Source of the DNA: Devosia sp. XK-2
Lineage (GTDB): Bacteria > Pseudomonadota > Alphaproteobacteria > Rhizobiales > Devosiaceae
Reading direction: 5' to 3'
Length of the DNA stretch: 64,000 nucleotides
NCBI RefSeq assembly: GCF_037113415.1
Contig: NZ_CP146608.1
Coordinates: forward strand, 186,001-250,000
This document shows, piece by piece, positions 1 through 9,054 of the stretch. The notes beneath the pieces were generated by a model, which saw only the letters and a list, made by a program, of their open reading frames with translations, was not told where the DNA came from and did not search any database. Each line of letters starts with the position of its first letter. Positions within the stretch are counted from its first letter, which is position 1. The translations under genes were made by a program, and so were the position numbers.

Positions 1-413
1 TGCAGGTTCTGGCCGATGAGATATTTGCGCTGGTGGGCGGGGCGGACTGGCATCATGTTCGCCAATATGTCTATGCCGGGGACCGCGGCCGCGTCGGGAC
101 GCTGGCCGTGGGCGTCGCCAGGGCAGCCGAGCGGGGCGACGCCACCGCATGCGCCATTTTGCGGGAGGCGGGCGTGGAACTGGCGGCTTTGGCCGGCGCC
201 CTGCAGGCCCGGGCGGGCACAAAGCCGATGGCTTTTATCGGTGGCGTGCTGACCTTGCATCCGCTGATTTTCGAAACGCTGGCCGAAAACCTACCCGGCC
301 AGGCGGTGTCGCGCCCCATTATAGATGGCGCCCTGGCCGCCGCGTGCTTGCAGTCGGACCATGGTGGGACGCAATGGCGGGCGATCCTGGCGGCCGGGCC
401 GAGGCTGGGTTGA
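1..413 (+). CDS. BadF/BadG-type ATPase/sugar kinase, 3' end only
   Basis: The open frame runs in from the left edge (first full codon at base 3) and stops at 411-413, so only the last ~136 residues are present. They read as the C-terminal lobe of the BadF/BadG/BcrA/BcrD ATPase family, which includes N-acetylglucosamine kinases: an alanine-rich helical stretch, then a short strand with a Gly-Gly pair (AFIGGVL) and a closing block with a conserved-looking PIIDGALAAA segment. Proteins of this kind phosphorylate amino sugars, often during cell-wall recycling. The N-terminal phosphate-binding motifs lie outside the window, so the substrate cannot be judged. It converges on the polysaccharide operon with a 6-base gap. 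Confidence 0.6.
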   Translation, partial: QVLADEIFALVGGADWHHVRQYVYAGDRGRVGTLAVGVARAAERGDATACAILREAGVELAALAGALQARAGTKPMAFIGGVLTLHPLIFETLAENLPGQAVSRPIIDGALAAACLQSDHGGTQWRAILAAGPRLG

Positions 414-419
414 GGCCCG

Positions 420-1559
420 TCAGACCACCAATTTGCTGCGCGCCAGTTCGGCCAGCGATTGCTGCGAGCGGTCCTGCGGACGGTTGACCGTCTGCACCCA
501 TTCGATCAATTGCGCCATGCCGGTTTCGAAATCCTGTTGCGGGCGGATGCCGAACAGGCGCTCGAGCTTGGATGTATCGGCAAAGCAATGGCGGATATCA
601 CCAACGCGATATTGGTTGAGAATGGTGGGCGCGATATTCCTGCGCAAAAGCCGGGCCAGGGTCGTGGCGATCTCATTGACGGTGCGGGCCTCCCCGCTGC
701 CCACATTGCAGGCCTCCCAGACCTCAAGATCGCTATCGAGCACGCTGGCAAAGGCATTGGCCACGTCCAGCACATGCACGAAATCGCGCTTCTGCTCGCC
801 ATCCTCGAAAATGATGGGGGACTGGTCGTTGAGCAGGCGCGAAATGAAGATGGCGGCGACCCCGGTATAGGGATTGCTCAGCGCCTGACGCGAACCATAG
901 GCGTTGAACAGGCGCAAGGCCACGGTGGGAATCTGCAGGGCCCGCCCGACCGAGAGAAACATTTCCTCGTGGTCGCGCTTGTTGACCGCATAGATTGAGG
1001 CGGGCTGGAGAAGCTTGTCTTCGCCGGTGGGCACCGGCACCAGCGTCTCGTCCGCTTGCATCAGCTCCCATTGATGCGCCTTCAATTGGGCATGGTCGCG
1101 CATGGAGGGCGTCACCGGCCTGCCGCTCGATGCCTCGATATATTGCCCCTCGCCATAGATCGACATGGACGAGGCAACGGCCATGCGCTTGACGCCGTGA
1201 TCGCTGCGCGAGAGCACTTCGAGCATGATGGCGGCGGCCATGGTATTGTTGCGCGTGTAATCGACAATATTGGTCATGCTCTGCCCCACCCCGACCGAGG
1301 CGGCGAGATGAGCCAGATGGGTAATGCCGGAGAGCGCGCTTTCAAAGACGCCGTCATCGAGGATATTGCCCCTGATGCGCCGGGCTGCGGGGTTGAGATA
1401 GACCGGCCAGCCTTCCGCGTCGCGCTCGGCATCGCCATGGACCTGCTCGAGCAGGCAATCGAGCACCGTGACCTCGAATCCGCGCGCCAGCAGCAAATCC
1501 ACCAGATGCGAGCCGATAAAGCCGGCGCCCCCCGTGACCAGAACGTGACCCCTGGACAT
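420..1559 (-). CDS. NAD-dependent nucleotide-sugar epimerase/dehydratase (extended SDR)
   Basis: A 379-residue extended short-chain dehydrogenase. The N-terminus has the Rossmann loop TGGAGFIGSH, and the catalytic YxxxK is seen as YAVNK with an upstream SSMSIYG serine block. A ~40-residue insertion before the YxxxK resembles that of dTDP-L-rhamnose 4-epimerases, but UDP-xylose or UDP-glucuronate 4-epimerase is equally possible given the neighbours. The start has a good ribosome site (AAGGAG, 8 bases upstream). It is the last gene of the minus-strand operon uxs-ugd-GT2-epimerase, so it probably supplies a second activated sugar for the same polymer. Family assignment is firm; substrate is open. 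Confidence 0.85.
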   Translation of the reverse strand: MSRGHVLVTGGAGFIGSHLVDLLLARGFEVTVLDCLLEQVHGDAERDAEGWPVYLNPAARRIRGNILDDGVFESALSGITHLAHLAASVGVGQSMTNIVDYTRNNTMAAAIMLEVLSRSDHGVKRMAVASSMSIYGEGQYIEASSGRPVTPSMRDHAQLKAHQWELMQADETLVPVPTGEDKLLQPASIYAVNKRDHEEMFLSVGRALQIPTVALRLFNAYGSRQALSNPYTGVAAIFISRLLNDQSPIIFEDGEQKRDFVHVLDVANAFASVLDSDLEVWEACNVGSGEARTVNEIATTLARLLRRNIAPTILNQYRVGDIRHCFADTSKLERLFGIRPQQDFETGMAQLIEWVQTVNRPQDRSQQSLAELARSKLVV

Positions 1560-1589
1560 AATCTTACTCCTTACCTGTCCGAACGCGCG

Positions 1590-3089
1590 TCATGAGCTTT
1601 GCTCCGCACCAGCCCTGATGGTCGGCAAAGCGGGGGCACCGGCGGGCAGGGCCGCGCCCGATCGCCCGCGCGCTACGCGCACCAGATCATGGTTGGCATC
1701 GGTCTTTTCAGTGCGCTCCCACACCAGCCCCTCATTGCGCAGGAACATGCGGAACCCGATCCAGAGCGGGATCAGCCAGATCAGCCACCAGCCCATGATG
1801 AAGACCGGATTGACCCGCAACAGATAGCGGATGCGGTCCCTGCGGCTGGGCAGCACCAGTGCGGAGCGGCGCCAGGTGCGGATATAGAGCGCACCCATCG
1901 AAAGGCCGAAAGCGCCCAGATTGACCAGCGAGAGCACAATGGCCCAGTCGGGCAGGATATTATTGCCGCTCCAGGCCGACCAACTAGCCCAGAGCCCCAG
2001 GGGGATGCCCACCGAATTGAGCGACAGGGACAGGCAGGGCAGGAAATTGAACCAGGCCTTGATCCGCGCGGGCCAGGGCATGCCCATGGCCTGGAGCGGA
2101 TAGGTCAGGCTCTGGAAGAAGCCGGCGACCCAGCGTTTGCGCTGGGTAATGCCATGGGCAAAAGTCAGCGGCACTTCCTCGATCAAGGGGTTTTCGATCA
2201 CCCCAAGCTTTTTGCCATTGGTCCAGAAGCGCATGCCCACTTCGGGGTCTTCGATGGTCAGCCAGGGATGGAAACCACCCAGTGCGATCAGGTCCGATGC
2301 GCGGAAGAACAGGCCCTTGCCCAAGACCCAATAGGGATGTTTGCCATTGGCTGAGAGATGGGGATATTTCGAGCCATCCCAGGCCATATGGTCAAAAGCG
2401 TGCCAGCTGGCCGCCCAGCTGGCATTGAGATTGCCGGCAATGTTCTGGGCCTGCAGCACGTCATAATGCTGCATGCCGGCCGCCGCGGCCAGGAAGTGGT
2501 CGCTGGGCGGGCAGCTATCGGCGTCTATGTAGTTGACCAGGAAATCCTGGCTGCCCATGACCCGCTCGGCGATCTGGTAGAAAGCGTAGATGAGCTGCCG
2601 CGTCTTCTTTGGAGGCAGATTGCGCTTCCGGGCGAACTTGCCCTCATGCCACCAATAGGCCTTCTTGCACCGGTCCCAGGCCTTCCACACCACCAGCCAG
2701 GATTTGTGCGAGGTGGGGGGCACCTCGATGATCTGGAGGAAGGGAAATTCTTTTTGCAGGCGCCTGAGCGAGCGGACGGTGAAGGCGTCATCGGCATTGG
2801 GAATGGCCACCACGCTATATTTGTCCCTGGGATAGTCGAGCTGCCCAAGGCTCAAAAAGGTGGTGCGCATGGTCGATTCGAGCTCGCGCAGGACGGGATA
2901 GAACAGCACGATATAGGGGTAGTCCTTTTCCGGCAGCTTCCGGGCTTCGGCCGGGTTCACCCAGTTGACCGGCCGGGTGAAGAAATAAAGGTCCAGCAAT
3001 TGGGAGAGCGCATAGGCGACCTGCACGGCGCAAAAGCCGCTGATGAGGAACAGTGAAATGGTATGGCTGGCCATGCTTCCCCCCATCAT
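1590..3089 (-). CDS. Membrane glycosyltransferase family 2 (processive-type)
   Basis: A 499-residue inner-membrane glycosyltransferase. One N-terminal membrane helix precedes a cytoplasmic GT2 domain. The nucleotide-sugar and metal-binding aspartates appear as NADD (~100) and DADS (~190), the putative base as the IEDPEVG block (~280), and the acceptor motif of processive synthases as QRKRW (~315). Three to four further hydrophobic segments follow. This layout is that of beta-glycan synthases related to cellulose and mannan synthases. Flanked by genes for UDP-GlcA and UDP-xylose, it is the likely polymerase or chain-building enzyme of the locus. An alternative start at 3074 has a purine-rich GGGGGGA site; the first ATG has none. 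Confidence 0.85.
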   Translation of the reverse strand: MMGGSMASHTISLFLISGFCAVQVAYALSQLLDLYFFTRPVNWVNPAEARKLPEKDYPYIVLFYPVLRELESTMRTTFLSLGQLDYPRDKYSVVAIPNADDAFTVRSLRRLQKEFPFLQIIEVPPTSHKSWLVVWKAWDRCKKAYWWHEGKFARKRNLPPKKTRQLIYAFYQIAERVMGSQDFLVNYIDADSCPPSDHFLAAAAGMQHYDVLQAQNIAGNLNASWAASWHAFDHMAWDGSKYPHLSANGKHPYWVLGKGLFFRASDLIALGGFHPWLTIEDPEVGMRFWTNGKKLGVIENPLIEEVPLTFAHGITQRKRWVAGFFQSLTYPLQAMGMPWPARIKAWFNFLPCLSLSLNSVGIPLGLWASWSAWSGNNILPDWAIVLSLVNLGAFGLSMGALYIRTWRRSALVLPSRRDRIRYLLRVNPVFIMGWWLIWLIPLWIGFRMFLRNEGLVWERTEKTDANHDLVRVARGRSGAALPAGAPALPTIRAGAEQSS

Positions 3090-3098
3090 TGCCGGTCG

Positions 3099-4529
3099 CT
3101 AGCGCGTCGCCCCATCCTGTAGGACAGGCTTTGCCAGCGGTGAGACACCGTTCATGCGGGTAGGTGTGACCGGACGAGCCGCACCATATCGGGGGAGCGG
3201 CACAATGCTCTGCCGGCGCGGATGCCGGACGGGCCGGCCGATGCCGTGAACCGAGAAGCCGGCGTCGAGGAAGCGCCGCGGCTCGAGAAAATTGCGCAGG
3301 TCGACAAGCACCTTGTTGCGCACCAGACCAGCCAGGCGGTCCGGGTCCAACCTGGCAAATTCAGGCCAATGCGTGGCCAGAACCGTGCAGTCGGCTCCCT
3401 CGGCGCAGAGATAAGGCGTCTCGGCGAAATGCACGCCTTCCAGGCGGATGCGCGCGCGCGCCATGCCCTGGGGATCGAATACCCGGACCTGCGCGCCGGC
3501 ATGGAGCAGCGTTTCGATCAGGGCCAGGGAGGGAGAATCCCGCAGATCGTCGGTATTGGGCTTGAAGGTCAGGCCTAAAATGGCCACCACCCGGCCGGAC
3601 AGTTCCCCATGCAGGGCGCGCGCAACCCGGCGGCCCATGGCCCGCTTGCGCGCGTCATTGGCGGCGATGACGGTTTCCACCAGGCGCAGACTGACGCCAT
3701 GCTCCTGGGCAATGGCCAAAAGCGCCGTCGTGTCCTTGGGAAAACAGGAGCCGCCATAGCCCGGTCCGGCCTGCAGAAAGGCCTCGCCAATGCGGGTGTC
3801 CAGCCCCATGCCATGAGCAACGTCTTCGACATTGGCGCCCACTGCTTCGCATAGATCGGCGCATTCATTGATGAAGGCGATCTTGGTGGCGAGGAACGCA
3901 TTGGCGGCGCATTTGACCAGTTCGGCCTCCCGCCGCCCCATGCAGACCACCGGTGTTCCGGCCTGTTCCAGTGGCGCGTAAAGTGCCCGGAGCGTATTGC
4001 GTGCCGTTTCGTCTCCGGCCCCGACGATGATCCGGTCCGGATGCATGAAATCGCCAATGGCCGAGCCTTCCCGCAGGAATTCGGGATTGGAGATGACGCA
4101 GAACCGCAGGTCCGGCCGTGCTTGCTGCATCAGCGCCTGCACACGGTCGCCCGTGCCCACGGGCACTGTTGACTTGATGACCAGCATTTGCGGGTGGGTC
4201 GATTTGGCCGCGACCTCCCGGGCCACCGCGAATATAGCGCTGAGATCGGCGCCACCATTGGCCTGGGGCGGTGTGCCCACCGCGACCATGACGGCATGCA
4301 CCTCCTTGCCCAGGCTGGGCAGCCGATTGGCAAAGCCAAGCCGGCCGGCAGCGACATTGGCGCTGATCAACTCGGCGAGCTGCGGCTCGTAGATTGGGAT
4401 GCGCCCGGCCTGCAATTGCTCGATCTTGCTGGCATCATTGTCCACGCACAAGACGTGGTGTCCCAACTCCGCCAGGCATGCGCCCGATACCAAACCGACA
4501 TATCCTGAACCGATAATGATGAGACGCAT
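3099..4529 (-). CDS. ugd: UDP-glucose 6-dehydrogenase
   Basis: This 476-residue enzyme oxidises UDP-glucose twice to UDP-glucuronate with two NAD+. The dinucleotide fold GSGYVGLVSGACLAELGH opens the protein; the central domain follows, with the catalytic cysteine in GYGGSCFPKDT (~260) and the C-terminal UDP-binding half with LTFKPNTDDLRDSP. The last ~45 residues, rich in Arg and Pro, extend past the usual end of the family. It sits 27 bases downstream of the UDP-glucuronate decarboxylase gene and 9 bases upstream of the glycosyltransferase gene, so UDP-Glc to UDP-GlcA to UDP-xylose is complete within one operon. Confidence 0.95.
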   Translation of the reverse strand: MRLIIIGSGYVGLVSGACLAELGHHVLCVDNDASKIEQLQAGRIPIYEPQLAELISANVAAGRLGFANRLPSLGKEVHAVMVAVGTPPQANGGADLSAIFAVAREVAAKSTHPQMLVIKSTVPVGTGDRVQALMQQARPDLRFCVISNPEFLREGSAIGDFMHPDRIIVGAGDETARNTLRALYAPLEQAGTPVVCMGRREAELVKCAANAFLATKIAFINECADLCEAVGANVEDVAHGMGLDTRIGEAFLQAGPGYGGSCFPKDTTALLAIAQEHGVSLRLVETVIAANDARKRAMGRRVARALHGELSGRVVAILGLTFKPNTDDLRDSPSLALIETLLHAGAQVRVFDPQGMARARIRLEGVHFAETPYLCAEGADCTVLATHWPEFARLDPDRLAGLVRNKVLVDLRNFLEPRRFLDAGFSVHGIGRPVRHPRRQSIVPLPRYGAARPVTPTRMNGVSPLAKPVLQDGATR

Positions 4530-4556
4530 GGCTTTGTACTCTGAACGTTACTGAAA

Positions 4557-5639
4557 CTAGATCGAGGCTAGAGGCTCGCCGCGAGCGACCGTCGCAAAGG
4601 CCGGCGGATGACCGCTGGGGACCGCGATGGCTGCGTCCAGGCCGGCGAAATAGCGGATGGTTTTCTCCAGCCCCTCTGCCAGCGGCATGCGCGGCGCCCA
4701 GCCGAGCAGAGTGGTGGCGCGGGTAATGTCGGGACGCCGCCGGCGCGGATCGTCCACGGGCAGGGGGCGATGCACGATCCGGGAGCGCGAGCCGGTCATC
4801 TCGATGACGATCCGGGCCAGTTCACCCACCGTGATTTCGGCTGGATTGCCGATATTGACCGGCCCATTGACTTCCGGGCCAGACGCCATGAGGCGCACAA
4901 AGCCTTCGATGAGATCATCGACATAACAGAAGGACCGTGTCTGCAGGCCCTCGCCATAGACGGTGATATCTTCGCCGCGCAGCGCCTGGAGGATGAAATT
5001 GGACACCACCCGCCCGTCATCGGGCTGCATGCGCGGGCCATAGGTGTTGAAGATGCGCACGATCTTGACCACGATCCCGTTCTGGCGGGCGAAGTCGGTG
5101 AACAGGGTTTCGGCAAAGCGTTTGCCTTCGTCATAGCAGGAGCGCGGCCCCACCGTGTTGACATTGCCGCAATAATCCTCGCGCTGGGGGTGGATCTCCG
5201 GGTCGCCATAGACCTCGGAGGTCGAGGCATGCATGACACGCGCCCCGTCCCTTTCGGCGCGATGCAGCACATTGGCTGCCCCTTCCGCGCAGATCAGCGC
5301 CGTGCGTACCGGATCGCTCTGGTAATGTACCGGAGAGGCGGGACAGGCCAGATTGTATATCTCGTCAAAGGCGGGCAGGTGATCGGGAATGGGATCGATC
5401 ACATCATGTTCGACCAGCTCGAACCGGTTGCTGCGCGCCAGGGGCGCCACATTGGCGGGGCGCCCGGTGTGAAAATTGTCCAGACAAGTCACCCGGTGGC
5501 CAGCCTGGATCAGGCGGGTGCACAGATGCGATCCGAGAAAGCCGGCGCCGCCGGTGACGCAGATGGATTTGGGTATAGCTGTCCCGTGGCCGGTGCGCGT
5601 CTGACGCACCGGCCCGGTCGCTTTATGATGCCGGCTCAT
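4557..5639 (-). CDS. uxs: UDP-glucuronate decarboxylase (UDP-xylose synthase)
   Basis: A 360-residue extended SDR that converts UDP-glucuronate to UDP-xylose. Visible motifs are the NAD loop [10 protein letters not shown], the family-typical [17 protein letters not shown] and [15 protein letters not shown], the catalytic YDEGK (YxxxK) and the signature [18 protein letters not shown]. The start was set at the ATG at 5639, which overlaps the stop of the preceding gene as ATGA; the longer upstream frame is out-of-register coding sequence of that gene. The overlap implies translational coupling with the secreted carbohydrate-binding protein. Together with ugd it supplies UDP-xylose for a surface polymer. 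Confidence 0.93.
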   Translation of the reverse strand: MSRHHKATGPVRQTRTGHGTAIPKSICVTGGAGFLGSHLCTRLIQAGHRVTCLDNFHTGRPANVAPLARSNRFELVEHDVIDPIPDHLPAFDEIYNLACPASPVHYQSDPVRTALICAEGAANVLHRAERDGARVMHASTSEVYGDPEIHPQREDYCGNVNTVGPRSCYDEGKRFAETLFTDFARQNGIVVKIVRIFNTYGPRMQPDDGRVVSNFILQALRGEDITVYGEGLQTRSFCYVDDLIEGFVRLMASGPEVNGPVNIGNPAEITVGELARIVIEMTGSRSRIVHRPLPVDDPRRRRPDITRATTLLGWAPRMPLAEGLEKTIRYFAGLDAAIAVPSGHPPAFATVARGEPLASI

Positions 5640-6274
5640 TCTTGCACCAGGCCGACGCCCAGCGTCAGATCCCCGGGTCTGGGCAGGGGCAGGGGGATAA
5701 CCGCCTGCCCGACCTTGGCGACCGTACCAGAGAGCCAACCGCCTTCGGGCGGCCGTGCCACGGCGCGATATCCACCTTCATAGATCGGCAGCAATCCGGC
5801 CTGGTAATTGTAGTGGACCACGTCGCCATCGTGGATCAGCACCATGTCGGCCGAGGTCACTTCCACATCGTTGACCCGGACGTAATCGACGAACAGATTG
5901 CGATCCAAGACGCCATCTTCACCCATGCCGTCCTTGCGCACATATTTATCATTGGTGAGCACCAGGCCGACCTCGGCATCGGGCGTCAACAGATTGTCCG
6001 GAACGGTGAAGGAAAACTGCTCGAGGAAGGAATTGGGGCGCGGCTTGGTGAACAGGCGGCCCTCGGCCTCGGTCCGGATCGCCTTGTTCAGCGTGCCGCT
6101 GCCGATCACCTTGTCATTGATCAGCAGATCAAAGCTTGGCGGGCCGTCATAGGCCTCTCCGGCTATGGACACGATGACCAGTGACTCTGCTGCCGCTGGC
6201 AGGGTTGTAAGCAAGACTAGGACAGTAGTTATTCCCAATGGTCTTGCAAATATTACTTGTGATATCTTGCGCAT
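5636..6274 (-). CDS. Secreted protein with xylan-binding-type (CBM60/36-like) module
   Basis: 212 residues with a clear signal peptide (positive start, hydrophobic core, cut near AAAES at ~30). The mature part resembles the calcium-dependent xylan-binding module family: a VNG-like [12 protein letters not shown] strand, VLTNDKY and [13 protein letters not shown], the last corresponding to the Ca-binding DRNLYV block in that family. A C-terminal ~60-residue segment follows that I do not recognise. It is the first gene of the minus-strand operon that makes UDP-xylose, and lies divergent to a GH10 xylanase. A role in holding or trimming a xylose-bearing exopolymer at the cell surface is inferred, not shown. 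Confidence 0.7.
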   Translation of the reverse strand: MRKISQVIFARPLGITTVLVLLTTLPAAAESLVIVSIAGEAYDGPPSFDLLINDKVIGSGTLNKAIRTEAEGRLFTKPRPNSFLEQFSFTVPDNLLTPDAEVGLVLTNDKYVRKDGMGEDGVLDRNLFVDYVRVNDVEVTSADMVLIHDGDVVHYNYQAGLLPIYEGGYRAVARPPEGGWLSGTVAKVGQAVIPLPLPRPGDLTLGVGLVQE

Positions 6275-6489
6275 CTCGACTCACCACTAACAAAATTGCC
6301 GTACCACAAAGCTTTATGCAGAAATACTCCCACACCAGATGGCTCTGTCTCAGCGTACACTAACCTTTCATTTAAATTGTTGCCATTAATACAACGATCT
6401 AGACAGTTCTGACTAATTGCCCCGATCAGGTCCTTGCTTCATTTTTTAACGCAGCAGGGTTGGTCACTGGTCGATTCGGGGAGGCAGAG
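6275..6489. promoter_or_regulatory. Divergent promoter region between the CBM gene and the GH10 gene
   Basis: This 215-base gap is clearly richer in A and T than the flanking genes and separates two outward-facing genes, so it should carry both promoters. No clear operator palindrome or riboswitch-like fold was seen. Confidence 0.4.
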
Positions 6490-7617
6490 GTGAAGCGTCG
6501 AAATCTGATTGCGGGCGCAGCGGCAGCGCTGGTTTTTGGGCAATTGGCCGGCTGCGCGCGCGTCGATCGGACCGAGACAGGCTCCATAACGGCGCCCGAC
6601 CGCTCGGCCGCGGGCCAGGCCCAGCCCGCCGCGTCGCCATCGGCCCGCGCGTTGCGCTCGGCCGCATCCAATCGCGGTCTTTATTTCGGGGCAGCGATCC
6701 AGAGCGCCGCTCTGGGCGATAGCCGTTTCCGCTCCAATGTGGTGCGCGACTGCTCGATCATCACCCCCGAATGGGCCATGAAATGGGATTCCTTGGCGCC
6801 GGGCCGCGCCTATAATTTCAGCGAGATGGATCAGCTTGCCAGCTTTGCCGCCCGCAACGGGCTGGCCATGCGCGGCCACACCTTGCTCTGGCACAAAAGC
6901 CTGCCGCGCTGGGCCGCCGCGGCGTTGGCCTCCAGCCGGGACTGGACACTGATCGAGGATCACTTCTCCAAGGTTATCGGGCGCTATGGCAATCAGGTGC
7001 GCGAATGGGACGTGGTCAACGAACCCATTGAGCCCGAGCATGGCGGCAATGGCCTGCGGCAAAACCAGTTCTACAAGGCCTTTGGCGAGAGCTATATCCA
7101 GCGCGCATTTGAAACGGCCCGCGCCCGCGCGCCACGCGCACGCCTGGTCATCAACGAATATGGGCTGGAATATAACAGCAGCTATGAGGGGCAGCGCCGC
7201 CTGACGCTCCTGCGCCTGCTCGAACGCTTGCGCTCGCGCGGCGTGCCGGTCGACACCGTGGGCCTGCAGGCGCATCTCGACCTGCGCAAGGGCAAGGTCT
7301 ATGCCGATGGCATTTATGGCCTCATGCGCGATATCGGCAATATGGGGCTCAAAGTGGCCATTACCGAACTCGACGTCGCCGAGGCCAATACCGGCCTCTC
7401 CATCGAGCGGCGCGACTCCCTGGTGGCCGACGAAACCCGTCGTTATCTCGATATTGTCCTGCAGTTCAACAATGTGCTGGGCGTCAGCACCTGGGGGCTG
7501 AACGACAGCCATTCCTGGCTGCGCACCCAGCGGAGCGCGGCCAATCGCGGTCTGCCCTATGATCGGGACTGGCGGGCCAAGCCCATGCATGGCGCCATCC
7601 TGACCGCCTTTGCCTGA
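6490..7617 (+). CDS. GH10 endo-1,4-beta-xylanase, lipoprotein
   Basis: A 375-residue glycoside hydrolase family 10 enzyme. The acid/base glutamate lies in DVVNEP (E178) and the nucleophile in ITELDV (E293); GHTLLWH and WGLNDSHSW are further family blocks. The start is taken as GTG 6490, preceded by GGGAGG; it gives a short signal peptide with lipobox LAGC, cysteine at residue 22, so the protein is probably anchored to a membrane. An ATG at 6460 lacks a ribosome site. The linker after the cysteine is Ala/Pro/Ser rich. Next to UDP-xylose synthesis genes, it may process an endogenous polymer rather than only plant xylan; that is inference. Confidence 0.9.
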   Translation: MKRRNLIAGAAAALVFGQLAGCARVDRTETGSITAPDRSAAGQAQPAASPSARALRSAASNRGLYFGAAIQSAALGDSRFRSNVVRDCSIITPEWAMKWDSLAPGRAYNFSEMDQLASFAARNGLAMRGHTLLWHKSLPRWAAAALASSRDWTLIEDHFSKVIGRYGNQVREWDVVNEPIEPEHGGNGLRQNQFYKAFGESYIQRAFETARARAPRARLVINEYGLEYNSSYEGQRRLTLLRLLERLRSRGVPVDTVGLQAHLDLRKGKVYADGIYGLMRDIGNMGLKVAITELDVAEANTGLSIERRDSLVADETRRYLDIVLQFNNVLGVSTWGLNDSHSWLRTQRSAANRGLPYDRDWRAKPMHGAILTAFA

Positions 7618-7682
7618 TCGCCGGGCCATTCTAACCCTCAAGGGGGACAGAGCGATGCAATGTCAGCCTTAAGGGGTGCGCT

Positions 7683-8432
7683 CTAGCGGACCGGCTCCAT
7701 CAGGCTATTGTAGAGCGCCCGGGTTTCCGGGCTCGGCTCGACCCCCAGATCATCGGCGAGCACCGAGCGCATCGAGGCATAAAGTTCGCTGACCCGGACA
7801 TAGTGGCGCCGCTCTGCCGCCTCTTCCATCAGCACGCAAAGGGCATCTTCCCGATATGGATCGAGCTCGAGCAGGCGGCGCGCGCAGGTGGAGCGTTCCG
7901 CCTGGGTCAGGTCTATGTCAGGCCGGATTCCATCGGCAATGCCATCGACGGCCTGGGTGAGCAGCTCGTCGCGGCGCGAGGAGAGCCAGTCTTCGAATTC
8001 CTCGCTGCTGGTATCCTGATCGGCGAGCAGCTCGCCACCATAGATCTTGCACAATTGCAGCGGCGTCAGCCTGATCTCCCCGGCCATGTGGCGGGCCATT
8101 TCGATCAGGTCGCAGTAAATGTCGGCGCCGGGTGCCAGGTGCAGGGTCGAAATATTGGCCTGGATCAGGCGAAAGCCATGCTCTTCCTGGATATGCCGGA
8201 TGCGAGCCACGGACTGGCGCAGATTGGCCGCGGCCTTGCCATCCTCCGCATTGGGCCACAATAGGGCGGCCAGGCGGCTGCGCGGCTGTACTTGCTCGGG
8301 GGTGGACAGGATCAGATAAGCGGCGAGACGAAAAAAGCTCGCGGGTACACCCCGGACCAGGTCGCCATCAACGAGCAGACAACAGGTTCCGAGCAGTTTG
8401 ATGGTTACATGGTGCGGCGCTTGAGTACCCAT
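7683..8432 (-). CDS. SARP/BTAD-type transcriptional regulator
   Basis: 249 residues built like the DnrI/AfsR family: an OmpR-like winged-helix N-terminal half (about 1-95, with LAALLWPNAEDGKAAANLRQSVARIR as core, shown here only as landmark) and a bacterial transcriptional activation domain of TPR-like helices (about 100-245, with LELDPYREDALCVLMEEAA and DLGVEPSPETRALY). Such regulators are mainly known from actinomycete antibiotic clusters; in alphaproteobacteria they are less common. The start has GGAGGG five bases upstream. It converges on the GH10 gene and shares the minus strand with the HEPN-like and LuxR genes, so control of the polysaccharide or secretion genes is likely. Confidence 0.8.
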   Translation of the reverse strand: MGTQAPHHVTIKLLGTCCLLVDGDLVRGVPASFFRLAAYLILSTPEQVQPRSRLAALLWPNAEDGKAAANLRQSVARIRHIQEEHGFRLIQANISTLHLAPGADIYCDLIEMARHMAGEIRLTPLQLCKIYGGELLADQDTSSEEFEDWLSSRRDELLTQAVDGIADGIRPDIDLTQAERSTCARRLLELDPYREDALCVLMEEAAERRHYVRVSELYASMRSVLADDLGVEPSPETRALYNSLMEPVR

Positions 8433-8566
8433 CTGCGCCCTCCGTCCCTTTGTTACTCAAAATGATTATACTGGAACTACTTACGCTACCCTAATCGGAT
8501 ATTGGGTTATAGAAGATATTGCTCTGACCAGATGCGCTCACGGATATGTGTTGGCGCCCTAGACCC

Positions 8567-9049
8567 TCATGGCTCGATGCCGCTGGCCGCGAAAAAGGCC
8601 CACATATCCTTGTTGACCGCCGTTATGGCGCTGATCGCATCCTGGACCCTTTTGAACTCCGCCTCATCGAGCGCTTCTACTTTTCCATATTTCAACGCGT
8701 CGTCAAACTCGACAATGCGCATCAATTGGGTCCCGCTCAATTCGCCATTGGAGTCGAATGAATAGATGCAATGATTATATTTGTTCCGGACTTTGGCTTC
8801 TTTTTTCAGCCGTTCGGTCAAATCCAGAACCGCCGCGCGGGTGGCCGGCGGCGTTGCCGGCAATTTGGCCAGCCTGTCGAGCAGGTCCAGCCGCGCCCGG
8901 GTCGTGTTGAGCGTGAGAAAGATGATGATGGCGGCGTCTTTCGACGTCCCGGCCAGATGCGCGATCAGGTAGATGAACAGGCTTTCCGTATTGGTCCAGA
9001 CATAGTTCAACTGCCCGACCTGCTGGAGCACTTTGTCCAGGCTCGGCAT
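8567..9049 (-). CDS. Uncharacterised HEPN-like helical protein
   Basis: A 160-residue mostly alpha-helical protein with no signal peptide. It contains R88-N-K-Y-N-H93, which fits the Rx4-6H motif of HEPN domains, found in many RNases and toxin-antitoxin or defence proteins. A polar residue follows the Arg as in the active subset. It begins 5 bases after the stop of the LuxR gene with no ribosome site of its own, so it is probably translated by coupling. There is no nucleotidyltransferase (MNT) partner next to it. A structural or regulatory HEPN fold without nuclease activity is as likely as a nuclease. I assign no function. Confidence 0.6.
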   Translation of the reverse strand: MPSLDKVLQQVGQLNYVWTNTESLFIYLIAHLAGTSKDAAIIIFLTLNTTRARLDLLDRLAKLPATPPATRAAVLDLTERLKKEAKVRNKYNHCIYSFDSNGELSGTQLMRIVEFDDALKYGKVEALDEAEFKRVQDAISAITAVNKDMWAFFAASGIEP

Positions 9050-9054
9050 TGGCT

